Assembly (NCBI RefSeq): GCF_036518555.1
Contig: NZ_DATDMY010000003.1
Location: 1 to 64,000 of the forward strand
DNA length: 64,000 bases
Direction of reading: 5' to 3'
From: Dokdonella_A sp036518555
Lineage (GTDB): Bacteria > Pseudomonadota > Gammaproteobacteria > Xanthomonadales > Rhodanobacteraceae
Positions within the stretch are counted from its first letter, which is position 1; the number at the start of each line of letters is the position of its first letter. A program made the translations under genes and the position numbers. The notes under the pieces were generated by a model. The model was not told where the DNA came from and searched no databases. It saw nothing but the letters and a program-made list of their open reading frames with translations. This document shows, piece by piece, positions 35,083 to 42,482 of this stretch.

Positions 35083-36030
35083 TCAGCGCTCCGCCCGCGC
35101 GAGCACCCATGCGGGCACGGGCTTGAGGTCGTGCACGAGGCCGAGTGCGGCGAGGAGGCGCAGGCCGTACCACGTCAGGTCGATCTCCCACCAGCGGAAA
35201 CCCTGGCGCGCCGAGCCGGGGAAGAAATGATGGTTGTTGTGCCAGCCCTCGCCGAAGGTGAGCAGCGCGAGCCACGCGTTGTTGCGCGAATCGTCGCGGG
35301 TCGCGTACCGGCGCGTGCCGAAGCGGTGCGCGAGCGAGTTGATCGTCACGGTCGCATGGAACAGCACGGTGGTCGAGACGAAGAAGCCCCAGACGAGCAT
35401 CTGCGCACCGCTGGTGCCCGAAGCCGGCGCGAATGCGTGCAGCAGGGCACCGGCGACGTACAGGCACAGCGCGAGCAGCGCCGGCGCCACGACGTCGTAG
35501 CGGTCGAGCCAGCGCAGTTCGGGAAAGCGGCCGAAGTCGCCGATGCGCGCGAAGTCGGTGCGGAACGCCTTCGGCGTGAGGAACCAGCCCATGTGGCTCC
35601 AGAGGAAGCCACGCAGGCCGGGGGAGTGCGGATCGAGCGCCGTATCGGCGTGCCGATGATGGTCGCGGTGGTGCGCGGCCCACCACAGCGGACCGCGCTG
35701 CGCGCTCGACGCGCCGAGCAGCGCGAATCCGAACTGGACCGCGCGCGACGCCCGGAACGTCCGATGCGCGAAGTAGCGGTGATAGAACGCGGTGATCGCG
35801 AACATGCGCACCACGTACAGCGCGAGCGCAGTCCACAGCGCGACCGGGGAGACGCCGACGAAGAGGACGCCGATGCATGCGGCGTGCATGGCAAGGAAGG
35901 GAACGGCGCGGACCCAGTCGACCCGGCCCTCGTCCGCGCCCGGCTCGAGCGGCCGGCTGCCGGAATCCACCCACGCGCGCACGGAGCGAATCTTAGGAGT
36001 ATTCGGGATGCGCGCTTCGGTGTCGCTCAT
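35083..36030 (-). CDS. membrane acyl-CoA/acyl-lipid desaturase
   Basis: 315 residues. The three His boxes of di-iron fatty-acid desaturases are intact: HRYFAH, HRDHHRH and HNNHH (in GEGWHNNHHFFP), with about four membrane helices. It introduces a double bond (probably delta-9) into acyl chains, providing the substrate that Cfa can cyclopropanate. The start at 36,030 is preferred over ATG 36,048 because the mapped ECF -10 element ends at 36,059, which would leave almost no leader for the upstream ATG. It is the first gene of the eight-gene lipid operon. Confidence 0.92.
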   Translation of the reverse strand: MSDTEARIPNTPKIRSVRAWVDSGSRPLEPGADEGRVDWVRAVPFLAMHAACIGVLFVGVSPVALWTALALYVVRMFAITAFYHRYFAHRTFRASRAVQFGFALLGASSAQRGPLWWAAHHRDHHRHADTALDPHSPGLRGFLWSHMGWFLTPKAFRTDFARIGDFGRFPELRWLDRYDVVAPALLALCLYVAGALLHAFAPASGTSGAQMLVWGFFVSTTVLFHATVTINSLAHRFGTRRYATRDDSRNNAWLALLTFGEGWHNNHHFFPGSARQGFRWWEIDLTWYGLRLLAALGLVHDLKPVPAWVLARAER

Positions 36031-36058
36031 GGATCGACGATCTTGCATTGGATGCCTT

Positions 36059-36088
36059 CAGTACGCGCGATGGCGTCCGCTGGATGCA
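36059..36088 (-). promoter_or_regulatory. ECF promoter of the lipid-modification operon
   Basis: Minus-strand TGCATCC (36,082-36,088), 17 bases, GTACTG (36,059-36,064). It has the same spacing as the other three copies and lies in the 74 bases between the upstream unknown gene and the desaturase. Confidence 0.75.
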
Positions 36089-36104
36089 ACGCGACCGAAC
36101 CGTG

Positions 36105-36872
36105 TCACAGCCGGCAGGTGCCGTCGAGCGGCGCGCGTTCGGCGGCTTCGACCTCGTCGCGGCTCGCCGGCTGCAACAGGGGATCGGCGGGGAACCGTAT
36201 GACGACGCCGAGGTTGCGCCCGTGGCGGTCGCGGACAGGGCCGATGCCGCGGAACTCGCGCAGCGTCCGCTGGGCGTCGTAGACGAGCGACAGCGCGGGC
36301 AGCGCGAAGGCGTACCACGCATCGAGCTGGACGCTCATGCGGCGCAGGTCCATGCGCCGATCGGACGGGCTCGTGACGTCCGAGATGCGCACGCCGATTG
36401 TCCCCAGGCGGCTCGGCAGCAGCAGTCGGGCCGACAGCGGCGCGCCGGCCGCAAGGGCGTCCCAGTGCGCGCGGACATAGGCGTCGAAACCCGCGTCGAT
36501 CACGGTATCCGGCGCGACGGACAGCGGCCGTTCGGCGCGGTCGGTGCCCTCCCGGTCCTGCCAGTAGACGTCGCGCCGCCCGGCCATCGACCGAACACCC
36601 TCGCGGTGTCCGTCGCGTGCGTCCGTGAACTCGAAATCGGGCGCGTGCGCGACACCGATTTCGGTGACCCGCTTGCGCGCGAACGGCGTTCCGTCAGGGC
36701 ATCGATAAAGGACCAGCCGTTCAGGCTCCTCGTCCGCGTAGATCCAGTGCGTCTCGCGGTAGAGCAGGCGGGTGCCGTCGGGCGTGTACGCGTACCCTTC
36801 ATAGCGTTCGACGGCGAACGCGGGGTTCGCAACGGCCAAGGCGACCAGCAGTACGCATCGACGGACGTTCAA
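36105..36872 (-). CDS. exported protein of unknown function
   Basis: About 255 residues from a TTG start with GGAG nine bases upstream. A signal peptide ends ANPAFA. The mature protein begins VERYEGYAYTPDGTRLLYRETHWIY and has no motif I recognise; it looks like a soluble beta-rich periplasmic protein (VLYRCPDGTPFARKRV, VYDAQRTLREFRGIGPV). It lies upstream of the lipid operon on the same strand, but the ECF promoter is downstream of it, so it is probably a separate unit. Confidence 0.65.
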   Translation of the reverse strand: MNVRRCVLLVALAVANPAFAVERYEGYAYTPDGTRLLYRETHWIYADEEPERLVLYRCPDGTPFARKRVTEIGVAHAPDFEFTDARDGHREGVRSMAGRRDVYWQDREGTDRAERPLSVAPDTVIDAGFDAYVRAHWDALAAGAPLSARLLLPSRLGTIGVRISDVTSPSDRRMDLRRMSVQLDAWYAFALPALSLVYDAQRTLREFRGIGPVRDRHGRNLGVVIRFPADPLLQPASRDEVEAAERAPLDGTCRL

Positions 36873-37036
36873 TGGCAGGGGCTCCGGGCATCCACGACGA
36901 TGCTTACGCGGGTCGGCGCCGGACGGATGCGGTCGGTTGTGCGGGCATCGCGCGCGTCGCGCCGCGAGCGAAGGAATGGCGCCGAACCGTCGGCCGACAA
37001 GCCGTGCAGGTAGAGGGTCGCCTGCGCGATGCCGGA

Positions 37037-37474
37037 TCAGCGATACACGAGCACCGGCACGGTACCGTGCGCGAGAACCTTCTGCGTCTCGCTGCCCAGC
37101 AGCAGTCCGCGCAACCCGCGGCGACCGTGCGACGCCATCAACACGAGATCGCAATGCTTGCGCTTGGCCGTGCGCAGGATGGCGAGGTAGGGATGGTCGC
37201 TCGACACGTAGACTTCGTCGCAGTCGACGCCGGCGAGTCGCGCGTCGGCGGCCACGTCGCCGAGCAGCTTGCGCGCTCGCACGATGCACGCGGCGCGATA
37301 GCTTCTCGCCGTGTCCGCAAGCATCGGCGCCTCGAACGCGAACGTGCGGAATGTCGGCGCGGCATGGAAGGCGACGAGGCGGGCACCGGTTTCGGCCGCC
37401 AGTCCGATCGCCGCCCGCGCCGCTTTCGTCGACAGCGGCGAACCGTCTACGGGCACAAGGATGCGCTTGAACAC
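37037..37474 (-). CDS. universal stress protein (single UspA domain)
   Basis: 145 residues: MFKRILVPVDGS start and the nucleotide-binding end motif SHGRRGLRGLLLGSETQKVLAH (G-x2-G-x9-G-S pattern), as in ATP-binding UspA proteins. It lies 70 bases downstream of the hsp20 gene on the same strand and probably shares its FNR-type promoter. In Pseudomonas several Usp genes are ANR-controlled and help anaerobic survival. Confidence 0.93.
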   Translation of the reverse strand: MFKRILVPVDGSPLSTKAARAAIGLAAETGARLVAFHAAPTFRTFAFEAPMLADTARSYRAACIVRARKLLGDVAADARLAGVDCDEVYVSSDHPYLAILRTAKRKHCDLVLMASHGRRGLRGLLLGSETQKVLAHGTVPVLVYR

Positions 37475-37544
37475 GGGGATGTCTCCATATCGCGGCCTGC
37501 GGCGGGGCGCCTGTCGCCGGATGGGCGCCCCGTCGTGCGTGGCG

Positions 37545-37991
37545 TCAGCTGATCGCGATCTTGCGGCTCTGGCCGTTCGCCTTCTTCGGCAGCGTGATCG
37601 ACAGCACGCCCTTGTCGTAGCGCGCTTCGGCCTTCGATCCGTCCACCTCGCCTGGCAGCGAGAACATGCGGCGCGCCTTGCCGTAGTAGCGCTCCGCGTA
37701 CAGTTCCGTCTCGCCGTCCTTGCGTTCCACGTCGCGCTTGATCTCGGCGCCGATCGTCACCTGGTTGCCGTCGATCGACAGCTCGATGTCGTTCTTGTCG
37801 ACGCCGGGCATCTCCGCTTTCACGCGATAGCTGCCCGTATCCTCGCTGACGTCGATGCGGATGTCGGGCTGCAGCTCGAAGTCGCGCCACGCGGACCGAA
37901 GCGGAAAGGCACGGAACAGGTCGTCGAACTCGCTCGGCGCGTCGAAGCGCGCCAGCGGCTTGAAGGGATTCCAGCGTGTCAGTGAACTCAT
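37545..37991 (-). CDS. Hsp20-family small heat-shock protein
   Basis: 148 residues. The alpha-crystallin domain runs from about 45 to 140 (IRIDVSEDTGSYRVKAEMPGVDKNDIELSI ... ARRMFSLPGEVDGSKAEARYDKGVLSITLPKK), ending RKIAIS. It is an ATP-independent holdase. AGGAGA precedes the ATG at 37,991. A perfect FNR/ANR site is 76 bases upstream, with TATCGT as -10. Confidence 0.96.
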   Translation of the reverse strand: MSSLTRWNPFKPLARFDAPSEFDDLFRAFPLRSAWRDFELQPDIRIDVSEDTGSYRVKAEMPGVDKNDIELSIDGNQVTIGAEIKRDVERKDGETELYAERYYGKARRMFSLPGEVDGSKAEARYDKGVLSITLPKKANGQSRKIAIS

Positions 37992-38066
37992 GATGGGTCT
38001 CCTCGCATCCGGGATGATCAACCCCCACGGGGGCAATTCACGATACGCGCGAAGGCCCATGATGCA

Positions 38067-38080
38067 TTGATGCAGATCAA
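38067..38080 (-). promoter_or_regulatory. FNR/ANR-type site before hsp20
   Basis: TTGATGCAGATCAA is a perfect match to TTGAT-N4-ATCAA. The minus-strand -10 TATCGT (38,040-38,045) is centred 31 bases away, as in class II FNR promoters. Confidence 0.8.
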
Positions 38081-38124
38081 TCCTCGCGCGAACGCGTCTG
38101 CGCCCGCGTCGGAGCGCGCGCCCC

Positions 38125-40764
38125 TCAGGCCGGCATCGGATCCGGGAAATGCGCGAGGAGCCGCTTGGCCCCCTCGACCAGTCCGAGGTAGGTCGCGGTG
38201 GCGCCGGCGAGGAACGCGTAGTACGCCGCCGGCAGGGGCACGAAGCCGAGGTCGTCGGCGAGCGGGGAGAGCGGCAACAGCAGCGCGACGGCGACGACCG
38301 CGAACGCGGCGGCGGCGAGCGGCAGGCTCGGGAGGCTGCGCAGCGGATTGCGCTGGGTGCGGATCACGAACAGCACGAAGGTCTGCGTCGCCAGCGATTC
38401 GACGAACCAGCCGGTATGGAACAGGGCCTCGCCCGCGTGGAGCCAGTGCAGGAGCGCGAAGAAGGTCAGGAAGTCGTACAGCGTGCTCACCGGGCCGATG
38501 ACGAACATGAACCGGCGTATCGCGGCGACGTTCCAGCGTCGCGGTCTGCGGATCTGGTCCGCATCGACGTGGTCGCTCGGGATCATCGTCTGCGACAGGT
38601 CGTAGAGCAGGTTGTTGAGCAGGATCTGCGTCGGCAGCATCGGCAGGAACGGCAGGAACGCCGCGGCCGCCGCCATGCTGAGCATGTTGCCGAAGTTCGA
38701 GCTCGTTTCCATCATGAGGTACTTCATGACGTTGGCGAATGCTTGCCGCCCCTGCAGGACGCCCTCGTGCAGCAGCGCGAGGTCGCGGCTGCCGAGCACG
38801 ATGTCGGCCGCATCGCGTGCGACGTCGACGGCGTTCATGACCGAGATGCCGACGTCGGCCGCGTGCAGCGAAGGCGCGTCGTTGACGCCGTCGCCGAGGA
38901 ATCCGACGACGTGCCCGCGGGCCTTCAATGCGAGCACGATGCGCAGCTTCTGCGCCGGCGACACGCGCGTGAACAGGTTGGCATGCTCCGCGAGGGGGCC
39001 GAGTGCGACGTCGCTGGTATCGTCGAGGGCGTCGCCGCTGGCTGCGCTGGCGACGTCGATGCCCGCCTGCGTGCAGACGCTGCGGGCGACGCTCGCGTTG
39101 TCGCCGGTGAGGATCTTCACCACGACGCCGTCCGCGGCGAGCGAACGCAGCGATTCCGCCACGCCTTCGACGAGCGGGTCGGCGAACGCGACGAATCCGA
39201 CGAGGACGAGCCCGGTTTCATCGGCGGGCGAATAGCGCTCCTGCACCTCCACCCGTCGACGCGCGACGGCCAGCACGCGCTCGCCGCGCTCGCCGAAGGA
39301 TTCGTAGGCGCGCGTGCAGCGCGCGCGCGATTCGTCGTCGAGCGCGCGATCGCGCGCATCGTCGTCGATGCGGCTGCATTGGAGCACGACCGCCTCCGGC
39401 GCGCCCTTGACGACGATGACGCGTTCGCCGGCCGATTCGACGATGACGCTCGAGCGGCGGCGCTCGAAGTCGAACGGAACTTCGTCGACCTTGCGATGCC
39501 CGGCTGGCGCACAGCGCGGATCGCGCAAGAGCGCCGCATCGAGCGCGCTGCGGATCCCGGTTTCGAACAGGCTGTTGACCGCGGCGAGGCGTATCGTCGC
39601 GTCCGAAGCCCGCCCGAACGGATCGGTGCTCGCCACCACCGACATCTCGCCGGTCGTGAGCGTGCCGGTCTTGTCGCTGAGCAGCACCGTCATGCTGCCG
39701 AAGTCCTCGATCGCAGCGAGGTGCTTGACGATCACGTTGCGCGAGGCCATGCGTACGGCGCCCCGCGCGAGCGTCACGGTCGTGATCACGGGCATGAACT
39801 CCGGCGTGAGGCCGACCGCGAGCGCGAGCGCGAACATCAGCGACTGCAGCGGCGGCCGCCCCAGCGCGAGCGTGACGAGCAGCACGAACAGCAGCAGGAA
39901 CAACACGGTCTGCATGATCATGCGCGCAAAGGCCGCCAGCCCGAGTTCGAACTCGGTCGGTGGCGGCCGTTGCGTGAGCGCGTCGGCGACGTCGCCGAAT
40001 GCGGTGGCGCGACCGGTGGCGAAGACGAGCGCCTCCGCCGAGCCGGCGACGACCGACGTGCCGAGGAACACGAGTTGCGGCGCGTTCGCGTCGTGCGTGC
40101 AGCCGGATGCTCCATCGACGGCGCGTTTTTCCGCCGGCATCGACTCGCCGGTGAGCGCGGCCTGCTGGACGTGCACGCGGCCCGACACGATGCGGGCGTC
40201 AGCCGGCACGCGGTCGCCGGCGCACAGGCGGATCGTGTCGCCGGGTACGAGCGAGGAGCGCGGCACGTCGATCCAGGCGCCGTCGCGCAACGCGGTGGCC
40301 GACGGCGTCACCCGTTCGCGCAGTCGCGCGGCGGCGCGCTGCGAGCGGGCGCCGATCGCCGTGTTGAGCAGGATGCCGAGCGCGACCATCAGTGCGATCA
40401 AGGATGCCCCGACGAGGTCGCGCAGGTAACCGGAGACGGCCGCGGCAGCGAGCAGGATGAGCACGAGCGGGTTGCTCGCCTGCGCGATCAGCGACGACCA
40501 CACGCCGTCGCGCGAGGTCGACACCGGCTCGTTCGGGCCGTAGCGTCCGCCGCGCCTCGCGGCTTCCGCGGCGGACAGTCCGCCCGCATCCGCTTCGAGG
40601 CGGCGACGCAGTTCGTCCGCCGTCGACTGCGCGGCCCGCCGCGCCGCGATTTGCGGCGCCCGCTGCGCCGTGCGGGCGCGATCCAGCCAGCCCAGTGGAC
40701 TGCGCGCGTTCCGCGCCGCCGTCGTGCTCGTGCGACCGCCGGGCCGCGTTCCGCGAAACGCCAT
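38125..40764 (-). CDS. mgtA: MgtA-type P3B magnesium-translocating ATPase
   Basis: 879 residues. P-type ATPase landmarks: LTGES, LLSDKTGTLTTG with the phosphorylated Asp, KGAPE nucleotide site and FLGDGVNDAP. About ten transmembrane helices are present, including SSNFGNMLSMAAAAAFLPFLPMLPTQILLNNLLYD and a C-terminal helical bundle typical of the MgtA/MgtB group. It would import Mg2+. In this location it is controlled by an FNR-type site, not by an obvious Mg2+-sensing leader, so its job may be in low-oxygen physiology. AAGGGA precedes the start. Confidence 0.9.
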   Translation of the reverse strand: MAFRGTRPGGRTSTTAARNARSPLGWLDRARTAQRAPQIAARRAAQSTADELRRRLEADAGGLSAAEAARRGGRYGPNEPVSTSRDGVWSSLIAQASNPLVLILLAAAAVSGYLRDLVGASLIALMVALGILLNTAIGARSQRAAARLRERVTPSATALRDGAWIDVPRSSLVPGDTIRLCAGDRVPADARIVSGRVHVQQAALTGESMPAEKRAVDGASGCTHDANAPQLVFLGTSVVAGSAEALVFATGRATAFGDVADALTQRPPPTEFELGLAAFARMIMQTVLFLLLFVLLVTLALGRPPLQSLMFALALAVGLTPEFMPVITTVTLARGAVRMASRNVIVKHLAAIEDFGSMTVLLSDKTGTLTTGEMSVVASTDPFGRASDATIRLAAVNSLFETGIRSALDAALLRDPRCAPAGHRKVDEVPFDFERRRSSVIVESAGERVIVVKGAPEAVVLQCSRIDDDARDRALDDESRARCTRAYESFGERGERVLAVARRRVEVQERYSPADETGLVLVGFVAFADPLVEGVAESLRSLAADGVVVKILTGDNASVARSVCTQAGIDVASAASGDALDDTSDVALGPLAEHANLFTRVSPAQKLRIVLALKARGHVVGFLGDGVNDAPSLHAADVGISVMNAVDVARDAADIVLGSRDLALLHEGVLQGRQAFANVMKYLMMETSSNFGNMLSMAAAAAFLPFLPMLPTQILLNNLLYDLSQTMIPSDHVDADQIRRPRRWNVAAIRRFMFVIGPVSTLYDFLTFFALLHWLHAGEALFHTGWFVESLATQTFVLFVIRTQRNPLRSLPSLPLAAAAFAVVAVALLLPLSPLADDLGFVPLPAAYYAFLAGATATYLGLVEGAKRLLAHFPDPMPA

Positions 40765-40820
40765 GGCCGATCCCTTGCATCGCCGGTGCCGCCACGCTAG
40801 CGCCGGCATCGGCAAGGCGA

Positions 40821-40834
40821 TTGACCCACGTCAA
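40821..40834 (-). promoter_or_regulatory. FNR/ANR-type site before mgtA
   Basis: TTGACCCACGTCAA (TTGAC-N4-GTCAA). The minus-strand -10 TAGCGT (40,794-40,799) is centred 31 bases away; the mgtA ATG is 57 bases downstream. Confidence 0.7.
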
Positions 40835-40862
40835 CCGGGCCTCGCTTCACGACGGAAGCGAA

Positions 40863-40876
40863 TTGACATCGATCAA
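40863..40876 (+). promoter_or_regulatory. FNR/ANR-type site before the phasin operon
   Basis: TTGACATCGATCAA (TTGAC-N4-ATCAA), with -10 TAGCCT (40,899-40,904) centred 32 bases away. It is divergent from the mgtA site, 42 bases between centres. Confidence 0.75.
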
Positions 40877-40934
40877 TGCGTGTTGCCGGACCCGCGACTA
40901 GCCTCGTGCACGCATTCCATCGGGCCCGAGCGCC

Positions 40935-41231
40935 ATGACAGACCCATCCGACGCCGCGGCGGCGGCGATGCAGACGCCCTTCGACCTCTGGTCGGCGTGG
41001 TACGTCAACGCGACCGGCATGCAGGCCGAGTGGCTGCGTTTCGCCACTTCGGTCTGGCTCAAGGACGCGCGCGCGGTCGCGCGCCTGGCGACGTGCGCGA
41101 CGCCGATCGAACTCGCGTCCGCGCAGGCCGCGCTCGCGCAGGAGGCGCTCGCCGACTGGTTCGAACTCCAGCGCAAGGTGTTCGGCGAGTTCGACCCGGA
41201 CATCGCGGGGAGCGCGCTCGCGGTCGCCTGA
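40935..41231 (+). CDS. small phasin-like protein
   Basis: 98 residues, helical and without a signal peptide: PFDLWSAWYVNATGMQAEWLRFATSVWLKDARAVARL ... LADWFELQRKVFGEF. The W/F-rich amphipathic helix pattern resembles polyhydroxyalkanoate granule phasins (Phasin_2 type), but it is shorter than usual. No PHA synthase is in the window. It heads a phasin-dodecin-Hsp60 run behind an FNR-type site. Confidence 0.65.
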   Translation: MTDPSDAAAAAMQTPFDLWSAWYVNATGMQAEWLRFATSVWLKDARAVARLATCATPIELASAQAALAQEALADWFELQRKVFGEFDPDIAGSALAVA

Positions 41232-41257
41232 TCGCCGCCCACCAGCAGGAGGATGCC

Positions 41258-41464
41258 ATGAGCAACGTGGCGAAGGTCATCGAGATCAACGCGGGTTCGA
41301 AGAAGAGCTTCGACGACGCGGTGCGCACCGGTCTGTCGAAGGTCGCCGAAACGATCGGCAATGTCCGTGGCGCCTGGATCAGCGACACCAAGGTGGTCAC
41401 GACGCCCGACGGCGACATCGAGGAATGGCGCGTCTGCATGCGCGTGACGTTCGTGGTCGAGTAG
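41258..41464 (+). CDS. dodecin-family flavin-binding protein
   Basis: 68 residues matching the dodecin pattern: VAKVIEINAGSKKSFDDAVRTGLSKVAETIGNVRGAWISD, then EEWRVCMRVTFVVE. The conserved Trp that stacks on flavin is present (GAWISD). Dodecins form dodecamers that store or buffer flavins. AGGAGG sits before the ATG. It lies 26 bases after the phasin-like gene and five bases before the Hsp60 remnant. Confidence 0.9.
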   Translation: MSNVAKVIEINAGSKKSFDDAVRTGLSKVAETIGNVRGAWISDTKVVTTPDGDIEEWRVCMRVTFVVE

Positions 41465-41469
41465 CGGCC

Positions 41470-42339
41470 GTGCCGTCGCGCGTACTGTTCCACCTCGCCG
41501 CACGCGAGAAGATCCTGCGCGGGACCAGCCAGCTCGCCGACGCGGTTCGGGTCACCCTCGGGCCGAAGTCGAAGTCGGTGCTGATCCAGCAGAAATGGGG
41601 CGCGCCGATCGTCTGCAACGACGGCGTCACGATCGCGCGCGAACTCGACCTTGCCGATGCCGAGGAGCGCCTCGGCGCGCAGATGCTCAGGCAGGCGGCG
41701 GAGAAGACCGGCGAATCGGTCGGCGACGGTACCAGCACGTCCACCTTGCTCGCCCATGCGATCTTCGCGGACGGCCTGCGCAACGTGGTCGCCGGCGCGG
41801 CCGCAGTCGACATCAAGCGTGGCCTCGACCGGGCGACCGCCGCAGCGGTGGTCGCACTGAAGGCGATGGCGCGACCGGTGGGGACGCGCAAGGCGAGGGC
41901 GCAGGTCGCGTCGATGTCCGCGCACAACGACGCGGCCATCGGCGAACTCGTCGCCGCCGCGATGGAGCGGATCGGCGACTCCGGCGTCATCACGGTCGAG
42001 GAATCGAAGACGACCGATACCGTGCTGGACGTCGTGGAGGGGTTGCAGTTCGACCGCGGCTACACGTCGCCGTACTTCGTGACCCATCCGGACAAGATGG
42101 AGGCCGTGCTCGAGGACGCGCTCGTGCTCCTGTGCGACCAGCGCATCGGCGCGCTCCACGACATCGTGCCGATCCTCGAGCAGGCGGCGAAGTCGGGCCA
42201 TCCGATCCTCATCGTGGCCGAGGACGTCGAAGGCGAGGCGCTCGCGACCCTGATCGTCAACCACCTGCGCGGCGTGCTCAAGAGCATCGCGGTGAAGTCG
42301 CCCGCATTCGGCGATCGGCGCAAGGCGATGCTCGAGGAC
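41470..42339 (+). pseudogene. groL: Hsp60/GroEL-like chaperonin, 3' half deleted
   Basis: About 290 codons from GTG are clear chaperonin sequence: LRGTSQLADAVRVTLGPKSKSVLI, NDGVTIARELDLADAEERLGAQML, VGDGTSTSTLLAHAI, and SPYFVTHPDKMEAVLEDALVLLCDQRI. They end at SPAFGDRRKAMLED. A full GroEL continues for about another 220-250 residues; here the frame runs into unrelated sequence that is the antisense of a truncated CBS gene. It lacks the second half of the equatorial domain and should not assemble or hydrolyse ATP. The start differs from housekeeping GroEL (SRVLFHLAAREKILRG), so this was a divergent stress-island paralogue. Confidence 0.88.
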
Positions 42340-42466
42340 CGTTCGTGCGCTCCATCACCACGAGCATGCCGACGTGGCGGCGACGCATCTCGCGTGCGGC
42401 TTCGCGCACCGAGACGTCCTCGAACACGCAGATCGCGTCGCTCGTGCACAGGTCCCGAACTCGCAT
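42340..42466 (-). pseudogene. CBS-domain protein, 3' part deleted
   Basis: From an ATG with GGAGG six bases upstream, 42 residues read MRVRDLCTSDAICVFEDVSVREAAREMRR..HVGMLVVMERTNG, the start of a CBS-domain (IMPDH-like regulatory) protein. It then breaks off at the same point where the facing chaperonin gene breaks off. Normal two-CBS proteins are about 140-150 residues. It lies 16 bases downstream of ftsH on the same strand and was probably co-transcribed with it. Confidence 0.82.
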
Positions 42467-42482
42467 GTCGCCTCCGGAGGGC

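Noticed and set aside
38022..38033. CCCCC-AC-GGGGG in the hsp20 leader as an RNA thermometer
   Set aside because: The stem is only five G-C pairs and lies at the expected transcription start, away from the ribosome-binding site, so it cannot mask translation.
38149..40800. Plus-strand open frame of 883 codons
   Set aside because: Antisense of mgtA, whose frame carries every P-type ATPase motif.
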